The notes under the pieces were generated by a model. That model searched no databases. It was not told where the DNA came from and saw nothing but the letters and a program-made list of their open reading frames with translations. Of a DNA stretch of 64,000 nt, positions 9,300 through 20,471 are shown in pieces (the first letter of the stretch is position 1; each line of letters opens with the position of its first letter). A program made the position numbers and the translations under genes. This stretch comes from Bifidobacterium minimum (GTDB taxonomy: Bacteria; Actinomycetota; Actinomycetes; Actinomycetales; Bifidobacteriaceae), in contig NZ_JGZD01000006.1 in the NCBI RefSeq assembly GCF_000741645.1, positions 62,001-126,000 of the forward strand. Reading direction: 5' to 3'.

Positions 9300-9374
9300 G
9301 ACCACAGCGGGGCGTTCGACCACAGCGGGGCGTTTGATGACCACAGTAGGGCGTTTGACCACAGCGGGGATACG
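9300..9374 (+). repeat. Tandem 18-base repeat, four imperfect copies
   Basis: Copies begin at 9300, 9318, 9339 and 9357, each based on GACCACAGCGGGGCGTTT, with a 3-base insertion before the third copy and a diverged fourth copy. A further 15-base duplication (ATCAGCGCCACCGAT) follows at about 9419-9448. The array sits between the terminator and the first Tad gene and has no spacers. Confidence 0.85.
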
Positions 9375-9412
9375 CCCGCGACGGATGCCCACGGTGGCGG
9401 TTATCTGGAGGC

Positions 9413-10402
9413 ATGAGATCAGCGCCACCGATATCAGCGCCACCGATTCCGCGGGACGGTGGATCGCCGCCTTCGCCGCCGCGTTCCCATGCCGGGATCC
9501 CGGCATTCATGGGGTCGCCGCCTTTGCCTGGTGGAGGCGTCTGCGATGGCGGCGTCCCCTACGGGCACGACGGTCGGGTGCCCCTAGCGCGCGATGGAGC
9601 GCAACGGCCCTCCTTCGGGCGCGGCGGTGCGGACGCAGGGGATGATGCGCAAGAAGGCTATGTGGTTCCTGTGGTGGGTGCGTCCGGCGGCATTGGAGTG
9701 AGTTCGTTGTGCGCTATGGTGTCGCGGGTGCTGTGCGGGGATGGTCGGACGGGATGCGTGCTGGTGGATGCGGATCGTGACGGCGGTGGTCTGGATGTGC
9801 TCGTAGGCGTGGAGCACGAGACGGGCGCGCGTTGGCAGGATCTGCGTCTTGATGAATCGTTGCCGGATTCCCGGTCCCTGGCATCGCGGCTGCCCGTGTG
9901 GGATGGAGTCCGGATCCTGTCGTGCGGGGTGGGTGGGGGCAGTCTCCCCGATCTTCGGGATATCGCCGAGGTGTCAGGTGGTTTGGCGCTGGCCGGGCAT
10001 GGTCCCGTCGTCGTGGATTGTGGCCGGTCGTATGAGATGTGCGGGTTGATGGATGGTGTCGCCCTGTGTCGCGTCGTGGTGTGCGAGCTTACCGTTCCCG
10101 GCATCTCGCGTGCCAAACGGCTGCTGTCCCATATCCGGTCGCGTCCACTGTGCCTGGTGGGGGTGCGACCCCATATGGCCAGATCGGGTCGTGTGGCGGT
10201 GGATATGAACGACGCGGCGCGGTACCTCGAGGTCGAGGATGATGTGGCGGTGGCCGGACCCATGCCATCGTCGCGTCGTCTATGCGAGAACATGCTGTCC
10301 GGCCTGGGCTTCTCCGCCGTCGATCGATCCGTGCGCGCCGTCGTGCGATCCGTGGCGTCCTTCATCCATGAGATCCATGAGTGCGGGGGGGAGGGGGCAT
10401 GA
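9413..10402 (+). CDS. TadZ/CpaE-like ATPase of the Tad pilus cluster
   Basis: Up to 329 residues. The first 85 are Pro/Gly low-complexity sequence overlapping a repeat, so the true start may be downstream; no good ribosome binding site decides it. The conserved part begins YVVPVVGASGGIGVSSLCAMV, a deviant Walker A of the ParA/MinD type (Lys replaced), then LVDADRDGGGLDVLVG as the A' motif and VVVDCGRSYE as Walker B. This is the CpaE-like protein that leads actinobacterial Tad loci (relatives of mycobacterial Rv3660c) and is thought to position the secretion complex at the membrane. It overlaps tadA by ATGA. Confidence 0.75.
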   Translation: MRSAPPISAPPIPRDGGSPPSPPRSHAGIPAFMGSPPLPGGGVCDGGVPYGHDGRVPLARDGAQRPSFGRGGADAGDDAQEGYVVPVVGASGGIGVSSLCAMVSRVLCGDGRTGCVLVDADRDGGGLDVLVGVEHETGARWQDLRLDESLPDSRSLASRLPVWDGVRILSCGVGGGSLPDLRDIAEVSGGLALAGHGPVVVDCGRSYEMCGLMDGVALCRVVVCELTVPGISRAKRLLSHIRSRPLCLVGVRPHMARSGRVAVDMNDAARYLEVEDDVAVAGPMPSSRRLCENMLSGLGFSAVDRSVRAVVRSVASFIHEIHECGGEGA

Positions 10403-11490
10403 GATTCGGACCTCTTGATCCCATTATGAGCGACCCGTCCGTGACCGATGTCGCCGTGACCGGTGACGGAACGGTGTGGGCGGATCGTGGATGCGGGATG
10501 GTCAGGGAGGCCGGAGTTCCGGCATTTCGCTCGCCGAGGGCCGTTCGGGAGTTCGCCGTCGGCCTGTGTGCGCAGATGGGCTGTCGACTGGATGACGCCA
10601 GCCCCATCGCCGACGCCGCGTCGCCCGAGGGCTTGAGGGTGAACGCCGTCATAGCGCCGTTGGTCCCGGATGGCGCAAGTCTGTCCATACGCGTCCAGCC
10701 TCGTGACGCCCCCGGGCTGGACGCTCTCGCAGACAGGGGGATGATGCCGTCGTCGTGGCTACCGCTTCTTCGGTCTCTCGTTCGGCGTCGCGCCAATATT
10801 CTCATCATCGGAGGGACCGGATCAGGGAAGACGACATTGATGCGCGCTCTGCTCGCCGAGTGCGGTGGCGATGAGCGCGTGGTGAGCGTGGAGGAGGTCC
10901 GGGAGTTGGGAAGCATCGGCGTGGCCAACCACGTACCCTTGGCCACGAGGAACGCGAACGTGGAAGGTGCCGGAGCCGTGGGGCTGGCCGATTTGGTGCG
11001 GGCGTCGCTGAGGATGAGACCTGACAGGATAGTCGTGGGGGAATGCCGCGGGGCCGAGCTCGGCGAACTCATCAGAGCCTTGAATTCCGGGCATCGGGGT
11101 GGGATGACGACGATGCATGCCAATGGGATAGACGCGGTTGGCTCGCGTATCGTGTCATTGGGGCTTCTGGCGGGGATGTCCCCGAGGACCACCGCCATGA
11201 TGGCGCGCGAGGCCTTCGACGTGGTGCTCCACATTGACAGAGTGGAGGGACGCCGATGGTTGGCGGGTGTGGGAATCCTCGTGGAGGACGCGGGTGATCT
11301 GATTTCTCGGGTGGCGCTTCGATGGACATGGCCTGGCCCATCACGGTCGGAGTTCGTCAGAGGGGACGGATGGCCGGAGTTCGCCGCACGATGGTGCTCC
11401 GCGCCGGACTCGTCGGGAGGCTCTTCGGTGGCCGCGTCGGGGCGATCGCGGTCGGGGGCGTCCGGTGCCATGGCGGGGGCGCCGGCATGA
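10399..11490 (+). CDS. TadA/CpaF-like secretion ATPase
   Basis: The product has 363 residues and starts in an ATGA overlap with tadZ, behind a purine-rich ribosome binding site. It is a type II/IV secretion traffic ATPase: Walker A IIGGTGSGKTTLMRAL at about 136-151, an Asp/His box region around VVSVEEVRELG, Walker B RPDRIVVGECRGAE, and SGHRGGMTTMHANG. It would power assembly of Flp-type pili or secretion of the small pilin encoded downstream. The start of TadB overlaps its stop, so the cluster is read as one operon. Confidence 0.9.
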   Translation: MRFGPLDPIMSDPSVTDVAVTGDGTVWADRGCGMVREAGVPAFRSPRAVREFAVGLCAQMGCRLDDASPIADAASPEGLRVNAVIAPLVPDGASLSIRVQPRDAPGLDALADRGMMPSSWLPLLRSLVRRRANILIIGGTGSGKTTLMRALLAECGGDERVVSVEEVRELGSIGVANHVPLATRNANVEGAGAVGLADLVRASLRMRPDRIVVGECRGAELGELIRALNSGHRGGMTTMHANGIDAVGSRIVSLGLLAGMSPRTTAMMAREAFDVVLHIDRVEGRRWLAGVGILVEDAGDLISRVALRWTWPGPSRSEFVRGDGWPEFAARWCSAPDSSGGSSVAASGRSRSGASGAMAGAPA

Positions 11491-12200
11491 CGTGGATGGG
11501 TGTTGTGCTGCTTGCGGTCATGGGATCATCGGGGTGTGCGGTGTCCGGACGGGTTGCTGCTCGCCTGCGTGCGCTGGACGTTCGACCGGTGACGCGCCAT
11601 GACGAATCGGATGGGGAGGAGTGGGCCCACGACGATGTGTCCTCTCTTGTGAGCGCGATCAGATCCCGTCTGGTTTCGGGCATGCCGGAGGGCCGGGCGC
11701 TGGACCTTGCCGAGGGGCTGCCTTGCGGAGGGTTGTCTTGCGAGGGACTGTCTTGTCGCATGAGGGGTTCCGCCTCATGCCGTCATCGTGGAGCCGGATC
11801 CTTTCGGTCCCGTCGATTCCATTGGGAGGATGCCCGTTACGTCGCTCGCGCGCTTGACGCGATCGTCCGCGTATGCTCCGTCACGGGAGCACCGATGGTT
11901 CCCTGCCTGGACGTTCTTCTGCGGGATCTTTCCATACGCGGGGCCGCTCGCGACGCCGTTGAATCGGCGTTGGCCGTCCCTCGTGCGACGGCGGGGCTGC
12001 TGGCGACCTTGCCCGTGCTGACCATCATGCTATGCGAGATGGCCGGACTGCGGATTGTCGGTTTTCTGACATCCGGTCCTCCTGGTTGGCTGTGTCTGGG
12101 ATCCGGCCTGATTCTGTACATCGTCGGCCTGCTGTGGATGAGGGCCCTTATGCGGGCCTGCGGTGACGGTGCTGGTCGTCTGCTGGGTCGTGGAGCATAG
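11487..12200 (+). CDS. TadB-like inner-membrane platform protein
   Basis: The product has 237 residues and starts in an ATGA overlap with tadA. A hydrophobic N-terminal segment (MGVVLLAVMGSSGCAVSG) is followed by a cytoplasmic region with Cys/Gly-rich GLPCGGLSCEGLSC repeats, an ARDAVESALAVPRA stretch and two C-terminal membrane helices (about 170-225). The order after the ATPase and the length match the TadB half of the pilus platform (relatives of the GspF fold). The Cys-containing repeat at about residues 75-92 looks like local duplication. Confidence 0.7.
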   Translation: MTWMGVVLLAVMGSSGCAVSGRVAARLRALDVRPVTRHDESDGEEWAHDDVSSLVSAIRSRLVSGMPEGRALDLAEGLPCGGLSCEGLSCRMRGSASCRHRGAGSFRSRRFHWEDARYVARALDAIVRVCSVTGAPMVPCLDVLLRDLSIRGAARDAVESALAVPRATAGLLATLPVLTIMLCEMAGLRIVGFLTSGPPGWLCLGSGLILYIVGLLWMRALMRACGDGAGRLLGRGA

Positions 12201-12202
12201 CG

Positions 12203-12775
12203 GTGGGGGATGGTGTCAGGACGTTCGCGGTGGTGGCCGTGCTATGCGTCATGGCATGGCGTTGGACGGTGATATCGACGCGCAGGGGCGTCCGAGTCCG
12301 ATTGGGTGCTCTGCGAATCCGGCCGCGGATATGGGAGGTCGATGTCTCCGAGACGTTGTTGATGGGGCTGATGGCTGTGGTGATGAGGAGCGGATCGTCG
12401 GTCTCCCGTGCCGTGGAGGTGGTCGCCTCCGTGCTGGATGATTCGCGGGGTGACTGTCTGGCATGCGTCGCGCGGGAGCTGCAATCCGGAATGACATGGG
12501 ACGACGCCTGGTATTCGGCGCGTGCGGGTGGATTCGCCGTGGAAGGACTGTCTCTTGTCCGACGTCAGCTGGAATCCACGTGGACGGAGGGCGCCTCTCC
12601 GGTGATGGGCCTGGAGGTCGCGGTTGATCGTCGTGGGCGGGAGATGGCAGCGGAATCCTCGCGGGCCGCCTCCGATCTGTCCGTCCGCGTGCTGCTGCCC
12701 GTGGGGTTGTGCATGCTGCCGTCCTTCATCTGCATGGCGGTGGTTCCTGCGGTGGCGTCGGTCATAATGGGCTGA
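12203..12775 (+). CDS. TadC-like inner-membrane platform protein
   Basis: The product has 190 residues from a GTG two bases after tadB. An N-terminal hydrophobic segment (TFAVVAVLCVMAWRW), a central helical GspF-like region (LMGLMAVVMRSGSSVSRAVEVV and then ARELQSGMTWDDAW) and a C-terminal membrane segment (LLPVGLCMLPSFICMAVVPAVASVIMG) match TadC. It pairs with TadB to form the platform. Its stop lies inside the first copy of a 20-base repeat. Confidence 0.75.
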   Translation: MGDGVRTFAVVAVLCVMAWRWTVISTRRGVRVRLGALRIRPRIWEVDVSETLLMGLMAVVMRSGSSVSRAVEVVASVLDDSRGDCLACVARELQSGMTWDDAWYSARAGGFAVEGLSLVRRQLESTWTEGASPVMGLEVAVDRRGREMAAESSRAASDLSVRVLLPVGLCMLPSFICMAVVPAVASVIMG

Positions 12776-12850
12776 TCTTCCCCGGCATAGTGGCGTCGTG
12801 GGTGGCTCCGGGCGCCGGTCCGCTTCCCGTGCTGATCTCCCCCGGCATAG
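12771..12850 (+). repeat. Separated direct repeat across the tadC stop, 20 bases
   Basis: GCTGATCTTCCCCGGCATAG at 12771-12790 spans the tadC stop codon. A copy with one mismatch lies at 12831-12850, 60 bases later. The spacer between tadC and the pilin gene also carries GACGATTCAGT twice (12947-12957 and 12959-12969). Confidence 0.85.
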
Positions 12851-12982
12851 ACGCATCGCCATGCGTCCGACCACATTCCCGCCGGGCATGGGAATGCTTC
12901 TTTCGCTCGATGAGACTGATGAGGGACGACGGGAGGGCTCGTCGTCGACGATTCAGTTGACGATTCAGTGGAAGGACCGAAT

Positions 12983-13264
12983 ATGAATACGAAGGATTGC
13001 GATCGCGTTGACTCTCACATGGCCGATGGTCGTGTGCCGCTGTGGTGGCGACGACGCATCGAGTCGTTGTATGCCGGGATGTGTCGGGTGGATTCGCGGA
13101 TAAGGCTTCTGGGCGTCGAGCCGCAGAAGGGGGCGGCGACCGCTGAGTACGCCGTGGTTCTGGTGGCGGCGACCGGATTCGGGGCTCTTCTGGTGTCGAT
13201 CCTCAAATCAAGCGCGGTCAAGACACTGTTGATGAATATCATCAAAAAGGCCCTGCAATTGTGA
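12983..13264 (+). CDS. Small Flp-pilin-like protein (DUF4244 type)
   Basis: The product has 93 residues. ATG 12983 has GGAAGGA upstream, and a GTG at 12968 is in frame but unnecessary. A hydrophilic leader of about 44 residues ends at EPQKGAATAEYAVVLVAATG, the G/A-x-x-x-E-Y pattern of Flp/DUF4244 pilins. A single hydrophobic helix and a Lys-rich end (LLMNIIKKALQL) follow. Cleavage would occur before the hydrophobic helix. No prepilin peptidase gene is present in the cluster, so processing must use one encoded elsewhere. Confidence 0.8.
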   Translation: MNTKDCDRVDSHMADGRVPLWWRRRIESLYAGMCRVDSRIRLLGVEPQKGAATAEYAVVLVAATGFGALLVSILKSSAVKTLLMNIIKKALQL

Positions 13265-13734
13265 TGTCGCCTTGCCGATTAAGCCGCTGGCCGCCGAACC
13301 GTCGTCGACGAAGGTTCGCGGTGCGGCCGTATGCCGTTGGATCGGCTTTCATGGCTCATGTCCCGAGGCCTTCGCATCGGCGATCCGAACCGTACCGGTT
13401 CGCCGAGGGGGGTTCGGTGACGGCGGAGTTCGCGGTTGCTGTTCCTGCCGTGATGGTTGTCATCCTGCTTCCGCTGATGATGATTCCAGGGGTCACGGCG
13501 GTGCTGAACTGCCAGGAGGCTGCGGCCGCCGTGGCCCGTGAGGCGGCGTTGTCGGGGACGATCGAGGATGCCGGGCGGGTCGTGCGGCGGATCGCGGGAT
13601 CCGGAGCCGTGGCCGACGTGTCCGTGGAGGATGGAGGCTTCGACGTCGCCGTCACGTGCCCATTGCCGTCCGACCCGTGGGGACTTTTCCCCACGACGGT
13701 CGAGCGCCATTCCTTCGCGACGGCGGTGCCATGA
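13264..13734 (+). CDS. TadE-like pseudopilin
   Basis: The product has 156 residues. Its ATG overlaps the pilin stop (TGATG); a GTG at 13261 is an alternative. After about 45 basic residues comes GGSVTAEFAVAVPAVMVVILLPLMM, the TadE pattern with Glu at +5 and one membrane helix. The rest is a small extracytoplasmic domain with AAAAVAREAALSG. It is a minor pseudopilin of the Tad system. Confidence 0.8.
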   Translation: MSPCRLSRWPPNRRRRRFAVRPYAVGSAFMAHVPRPSHRRSEPYRFAEGGSVTAEFAVAVPAVMVVILLPLMMIPGVTAVLNCQEAAAAVAREAALSGTIEDAGRVVRRIAGSGAVADVSVEDGGFDVAVTCPLPSDPWGLFPTTVERHSFATAVP

Positions 13735-14180
13735 CGAGTCCATCGTCGGGATTGGGATCCGGCGGGCGTATTCCACCGGCATGCGTCAGACGGATGCTTG
13801 CATGGCGCGGGACGCTTCGGGGACGTCGTCAGCGTGGGTCAGGCACGGTTCTCATGCTGATGGTGCTTTGCGCGGCGGTGGTCGCATTGTCCGTGATGGC
13901 GCTTGCGTCGTCGGTGCTGGTATCGCGTTCCGAGGCGAGAGCCGCGGCCGACACCGCGGCGGTTGCCGCCGCCTGGTCGCTCCGGCTTGGTGACGCGGAT
14001 CCGTGCGGGGCCGCGCGGGATCTACTCGGACGGTATGACGGTGATCTGACCGTATGCGAGGTACGGGGAGAGGACGTCCTGATCGAAGTCGGCATGCCCA
14101 TGCCTTTGGGAATGTCGTCGTTCACGCGGGTCCGGGCGCTCGCGGGTCCGGGCTCATGCGGGGATGGCGCGTCGGATTGA
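13731..14180 (+). CDS. TadE/Rv3654c-like pilus-cluster protein
   Basis: The product has 149 residues, starting in an ATGA overlap with the preceding gene. RQRGSGTVLMLMVLCAAVVALSVMALASSVL is a single membrane segment; the ARAAADTAAVAAAW motif after it is typical of the secretion-neighbourhood TadE-like proteins related to mycobacterial Rv3654c. It is the last gene of the seven-gene cluster. dnaX follows after 40 bases with its own ribosome binding site. Confidence 0.75.
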   Translation: MTSPSSGLGSGGRIPPACVRRMLAWRGTLRGRRQRGSGTVLMLMVLCAAVVALSVMALASSVLVSRSEARAAADTAAVAAAWSLRLGDADPCGAARDLLGRYDGDLTVCEVRGEDVLIEVGMPMPLGMSSFTRVRALAGPGSCGDGASD

Positions 14181-14220
14181 CGCGTCGTGAAAATAGCGCG
14201 GGGAAGGTAGGTTGGGTGAT

Positions 14221-16761
14221 ATGGCACTTGCACTGTATAGACGCTATCGTCCCGACGTTTTTGCCGATGTCATCGGACAGGATCAGGTGACGGTTCCGCT
14301 CAGTCGTGCTCTTGACGAGGGCAGATTGACCCATGCCTATCTCTTCTCCGGTCCGCGCGGATGCGGGAAGACGAGCTCCGCGCGAATTCTCGCACGTTGC
14401 GCGAACTGCGAGAAGGGCCCGACCTCCCATCCGTGTGGGGAATGCGATAGCTGCCGCGACCTCGCCACGGGGGGACCGGGGTCGATAGATGTCGTGGAGG
14501 TCGACGCGGCGAGCCACAACGGCGTTGATGATGCCCGTGAACTGCGGGAGCGCGCGGGATTCGCTCCCGCGAGGGATCGATACAAGATCTTCATCCTCGA
14601 CGAGGCCCATATGGTCACCCAGCAGGGATTCAACGCCCTGCTCAAAATAGTCGAGGAGCCGCCGGAGCATGTGATGTTTATCTTCGCGACCACCGAACCC
14701 GACAAAGTCATCGGCACGATCCGCTCCCGGACGCACCACTACCCATTCAGACTGGTTCCGCCTGAGATCATGGCGCCCTACCTGAAAAAGGTTTGCGCCG
14801 CAGAGGGCACCACCTACGATTCGGGGGTTCTCCGCATGGTCATGCGCGCGGGCGGTGGCTCGGTGAGGGACACGCTATCCGTCCTCGACCAGCTGATGGT
14901 GGGGGCGAAGGATGGCCATATCGATCGCGACTCCGCTGTGGCGCTTATGGGATTTACTCCGGATTCCCTGATCGGCGCGGCGGTGGACGCCATGATCGGC
15001 CGTGATGGACCCGCTTTGTACGAGGTGGTCGAGAAGGTCGTCGCGTCGGGCTTCGACCCCCGACGTTTCGTCGACGATCTGCTCTCGCGCGTCCGGGATC
15101 TCCTTGTTCTTCGCTTGGGCGGGGACAGGGCCGAGGAGTCGTTGGGCGACGATCTCGGGCCTGATGACCTCAATGATCTGCGACGCCAATCCACTGAGCT
15201 GGGACTGGAGCAGCTGACATCGATGGCGGAGGTCATCGACTCGATGTTGAGCACCATGGCCGGAGCGGTCTCTCCCCGGATGAGACTGGAGCTTCTGGCC
15301 GCACGACTGTTGGATCTGCGGGAGGGAACCCAGCGCCGAAGCGATTCTGAAAGGAACCGAACCACGACCGCGTCGCCCGCCATGCCCGAAGCGCAAGCCG
15401 GTTTCGTCGGGTCGACGCATGCCGATCAGCGTCCCGGCACCGGACAGGCGGACCCCTCCGCTGCCGCTGCCGCGACCGTCGGTGACGGGGGGCGGTCTGA
15501 CGTGCGCGTCTCGCTTCCGACGGGCTCCACCGTGGAAGAATCGTCGGTCGTCCGGCCGTCCGTCGCGTCGGATTCCTCTCCGGCCTCCGCCCGCGCCCCA
15601 CAGAGCGATGCCGTCCGCGATGTCGATCGGATGTGGGACTCCGTGGTCTCATCGGTGTCGGCGGAGGTTCGGACCTACGTAGACCGCCACCATATTCCCC
15701 GGGTGTCGGTATCCACCCGGGAGGATGGCGTCGATGCCGTCGTTATGACCTTCGACTCGGCGCTTAGCCAGCATGCCTTCGCGCTTGCCGTCGACTCTCA
15801 TGGCATGAAGGCGTCCAGAGTCGTTCTGGAGTCGGTGAGGCAGGTTTTCGGTCCGCACACGACGATTGCGCCGGCGAATATGGCCGCCGACGGGGAGCAT
15901 GTCGAGAAAATCAGCAGAATATCCTCCCAGAGGCTCGCCGAGATCAAACGCAGGATCGCGTTGGCCCAGGCGAGTCTGGCTGCGGGGACGCTGTCCATGG
16001 CCACCGTTCATGGCGCTGCGGGTGGTGCGTCGGGCAGCGACGGGGGCGCTCGCGAGACGCATGACTCGAAATCGGCGGCGGGCGCGCCGGATGACGACGA
16101 TCCCTCCCATCGAGGTGGGTCCCCCGGTCGGCTCTCCGATGCTCCGGAGGTGGGGAAGATCCCGCATGCGGTCGATGACATTGACGATGAGTCTTGGTAT
16201 CAGCCCATTCCCGTTCAGGGGATCTCCGTTCCGGATGTCTCGTCGCCGGTCGCTTCACCTTCCGATGATGATGATGTGTGGGCGTCGCGGACGACCGCTG
16301 AGGGCGCGTCCGTGGCGTCCCATCCCGTGGCGTCCCATTCCGTGGCGTCCCATCCATTGGATGGCGGCGGGGAGGCGGGTGTCAACGGTGGTATGGAGCC
16401 GGCCAAGGACCCGCCGGTGGTTTCTGATGGTGGCTCGCCCGCGTCGTCCGTTGCGTATGCCCGGCCCGCGTCGCCTCATCCGCCAGCCACGGCCGACCCC
16501 GTCGCCCGCACGGGTGGTGCCGTCGACGATGCCCGGCCCGTCATCGACGCCGGCGCGGAAGACGCCAAGGGGGGTCCCGGTTCGGACGACTCTCCCGACG
16601 AGTATTCGCTTGCCGACAGATCATTGGAGTCGCAGATGATGGACGCGGACGAGGTGGCGCAGATGTTTCAGGCGTCCACGGTGGAGCGCTACCGGCCCGA
16701 CGATCCCCGCAATCCTTTGACGGCGGTCGGCGATGACGATCATGAGGAGGTCGGTTCATGA
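14221..16761 (+). CDS. dnaX: DNA polymerase III gamma/tau subunit
   Basis: The product has 846 residues. ATG 14221 ([11 protein letters not shown]) is preceded by GAAGGTAGG and is preferred over GTG 14212. The clamp-loader AAA+ module is complete: Walker [15 protein letters not shown], a zinc-binding set of four Cys in CANCEKG and CGECDSC, Walker [10 protein letters not shown] and sensor [10 protein letters not shown]. The last ~450 residues are low-complexity Ser/Pro/Asp/Ala sequence around a small conserved domain at about residues 465-580. They include three copies of a VASHP-type pentapeptide (16312-16356). recR overlaps by ATGA. Confidence 0.95.
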   Translation: MALALYRRYRPDVFADVIGQDQVTVPLSRALDEGRLTHAYLFSGPRGCGKTSSARILARCANCEKGPTSHPCGECDSCRDLATGGPGSIDVVEVDAASHNGVDDARELRERAGFAPARDRYKIFILDEAHMVTQQGFNALLKIVEEPPEHVMFIFATTEPDKVIGTIRSRTHHYPFRLVPPEIMAPYLKKVCAAEGTTYDSGVLRMVMRAGGGSVRDTLSVLDQLMVGAKDGHIDRDSAVALMGFTPDSLIGAAVDAMIGRDGPALYEVVEKVVASGFDPRRFVDDLLSRVRDLLVLRLGGDRAEESLGDDLGPDDLNDLRRQSTELGLEQLTSMAEVIDSMLSTMAGAVSPRMRLELLAARLLDLREGTQRRSDSERNRTTTASPAMPEAQAGFVGSTHADQRPGTGQADPSAAAAATVGDGGRSDVRVSLPTGSTVEESSVVRPSVASDSSPASARAPQSDAVRDVDRMWDSVVSSVSAEVRTYVDRHHIPRVSVSTREDGVDAVVMTFDSALSQHAFALAVDSHGMKASRVVLESVRQVFGPHTTIAPANMAADGEHVEKISRISSQRLAEIKRRIALAQASLAAGTLSMATVHGAAGGASGSDGGARETHDSKSAAGAPDDDDPSHRGGSPGRLSDAPEVGKIPHAVDDIDDESWYQPIPVQGISVPDVSSPVASPSDDDDVWASRTTAEGASVASHPVASHSVASHPLDGGGEAGVNGGMEPAKDPPVVSDGGSPASSVAYARPASPHPPATADPVARTGGAVDDARPVIDAGAEDAKGGPGSDDSPDEYSLADRSLESQMMDADEVAQMFQASTVERYRPDDPRNPLTAVGDDDHEEVGS
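16312..16356 (+). repeat. In-frame 15-base tandem repeat within dnaX
   Basis: Three copies of GTGGCGTCCCATyCC (16312-16326, 16327-16341, 16342-16356) encode [10 protein letters not shown] and VASHP in the disordered tau tail. The unit is a multiple of three, so the frame is kept. Confidence 0.9.
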
Positions 16762-17360
16762 CTCTTGCCTATGGAGGGGCCATCGAGCATCTCATCGATT
16801 CCCTTGCCAGGCTTCCAGGCATAGGCCCCAAGGGTGCGCAGCGCATAGCGTTCCATATTCTGGGAACCACTGAGCAGGACGCCCAGGATCTCGCCGATGC
16901 GATTCTTGAGGTCAAGGCCAAGGTTCGTTTCTGCGATGTGTGCGGCAACATCTGCGAGTCCTCGCCGTGTCCCATCTGCTCCGATCCACGGCGCGACCAT
17001 ACGGTGATCTGCGTTGTTGAGGAGCCGAAGGACGTGATGAGCATCGAGCGCACACGGGAATTCCGAGGCGTCTACCACGTGCTTGGCGGGGCGATCGATC
17101 CCATGGCGGGGGTGGGACCGGCCGATCTGTCCATTTCGGAACTGCTGGAGAGGCTTCGCGATGGTGCGGTCGTCGAGGTGATTCTGGCGTTGGACCCCAA
17201 TATCGAGGGCGAGGCGACCACGTCGTATCTCGCGCGGTTGCTGTCTCCGCTGGGGATCACCGTGACGCGTCTGGCCAGCGGCCTTCCTGTGGGTGGCGAT
17301 CTGGAATATGCCGATGAGGTCACGCTGGGAAGGGCCCTTGAAGGCAGGCGCCGGATGTGA
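16758..17360 (+). CDS. recR: Recombination mediator protein RecR
   Basis: The product has 200 residues, beginning in an ATGA overlap with dnaX, the classic dnaX-recR pair. It has a helix-hairpin-helix ([18 protein letters not shown]), a four-Cys zinc finger ([17 protein letters not shown]), and a Toprim domain ([33 protein letters not shown]). The C-terminal Walker-like [22 protein letters not shown] is intact. It acts with RecO/RecF in gap repair. Confidence 0.97.
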   Translation: MTLAYGGAIEHLIDSLARLPGIGPKGAQRIAFHILGTTEQDAQDLADAILEVKAKVRFCDVCGNICESSPCPICSDPRRDHTVICVVEEPKDVMSIERTREFRGVYHVLGGAIDPMAGVGPADLSISELLERLRDGAVVEVILALDPNIEGEATTSYLARLLSPLGITVTRLASGLPVGGDLEYADEVTLGRALEGRRRM

Positions 17361-17704
17361 CGACGGATGTGCACGTGCGTGATGGCGCGTGATGGCGCGG
17401 GTGGTGACGCTGGTGTGTATGGAGGTGGTGTGATGGTGCGTATGGAGGTGGCGCGTGATGGCGCGGGTGCCAAGCTGACGGCATGGTGACGCGGCGGCAC
17501 CGTGACTGGTGTCACCGTGAGTGGCGCCACCATGGCATGATGCCGCACGGGTAGACGCCGTCCGGGTGCCGGGCCGGGGCGGACGACCTCCGGACGGGGC
17601 GACGTCCGGGTCGGTGTCCGGATGGTGGGAACGCCCTGTGGCGTGGGAGGTTCTCGTCCTCGCCGAGTGCCATAGTCGAAACGGATTTTCGACAAAAGGA
17701 TGGG
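17361..17704. repeat. Repeat-rich spacer between recR and lysC
   Basis: The 344 bases hold no credible gene. After the recR stop, CGGATGTG recurs (17352-17359 and 17364-17371), GCGTGATGGC is tandemly repeated (17377-17396), and TATGGAGGTGGyGyGTGATGG occurs twice further on. GTGGCGCCAC is a short palindrome at about 17520-17529. The lysC promoter should lie in the 3' half, but I see no strong -10/-35 pair. Confidence 0.6.
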
Positions 17705-18493
17705 ATGGTCGTGGCTCTGATCGTGCAAAAATACGGCGGCTCGTCGGTCGCCGACACGGATTCCATCAAGCGTGTCGCGAAACGCATTGTGGAGACCCGC
17801 AGGGCGGGCAATGACGTGGCCGTCGTGGTGTCGGCGATGGGGGACACCACCGATGATCTCATCGATCAGGCCATGAGCATCGATTCGAACCCTCCCGCGC
17901 GCGAGATGGATATGCTGATGACCGCTGGTGAGCGCATATCCATGAGCCTTCTGGCCATGGCCATCCATGCGGTGGGAGCCAAGGCCGCATCCTTCACGGG
18001 ATCCCAGGCAGGATTCATGACGGACGCGCGTTTCGGCGCCGCGCACATCAAATCCGTCCGTCCCGACCGCATCCGTCGCGCTCTGGATTCCGGCCATGTG
18101 GCCATTGTGGCGGGATTCCAGGGCATCAATGAGGGGGGTGACCCCACGACGCTGGGGCGCGGAGGGTCCGACACCTCCGCCGTCGCCCTCGCCGTCGCAC
18201 TGGACGCCGATGTCTGTGAGATATACACGGACGTCGATGGGGTCTTCACCGCGGATCCGCGCATCGTGCCGACGGCGCGGAGGATTCCTCGCATAAGCTA
18301 TGACGAGATTCTGGAGATGGCGTCCTGCGGGTCGAAGGTGCTCGCGCTGCGTTGCGTGGAATACGCCCAACGCTTCGGCATGCCCCTCCATGTGAGGAGC
18401 TCGTTCTCGCACCGATCCGGGACGCTCGTCCTTCCCGATGGCATGGATCCGAGGACGCTTCCCAACGTAGGAACCTTTTCCAGCATGGATTGA
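17705..18493 (+). CDS. lysC: Aspartate kinase, catalytic (alpha) part only
   Basis: The product has 262 residues behind AAAAGGA. Aspartokinase phosphorylates aspartate at the entry of the lysine/threonine/methionine and diaminopimelate branch. The amino-acid kinase domain is complete: [45 protein letters not shown] and [16 protein letters not shown]. The protein ends right after the catalytic domain and lacks ACT domains. Family members are usually over 400 residues with two C-terminal ACT domains. Those are supplied by the next gene, so the enzyme is presumably a hetero-oligomer. Confidence 0.92.
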   Translation: MVVALIVQKYGGSSVADTDSIKRVAKRIVETRRAGNDVAVVVSAMGDTTDDLIDQAMSIDSNPPAREMDMLMTAGERISMSLLAMAIHAVGAKAASFTGSQAGFMTDARFGAAHIKSVRPDRIRRALDSGHVAIVAGFQGINEGGDPTTLGRGGSDTSAVALAVALDADVCEIYTDVDGVFTADPRIVPTARRIPRISYDEILEMASCGSKVLALRCVEYAQRFGMPLHVRSSFSHRSGTLVLPDGMDPRTLPNVGTFSSMD

Positions 18494-18566
18494 CGGTTCC
18501 GTGGCGCGTCCACCGTGCCGGAACCACCAAGCATCGACCAGCAGCACAACCGATGGGGCAGAGACA

Positions 18567-20286
<1,720 letters not shown>

Positions 20287-20471
20287 GGATTCGGGATTCC
20301 ATCAGCGCCGTTTCCATCCTCGCCGTTCGCGGTGGCTTCGCCTGTTCCCGCCCGCGCCGGCGGAGTCCACGTCGGACGATGCGGCCGTTCGCGACGAATC
20401 CGTCCGTGCCGTGGGCCACATGCGGGCCACTATACGGACCACGATGAGGATCAGAGTGAGATACTGGAATC

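Noticed and set aside
9300..9374. CRISPR array
   Set aside because: Repeats are contiguous without unique spacers and no cas genes are present.
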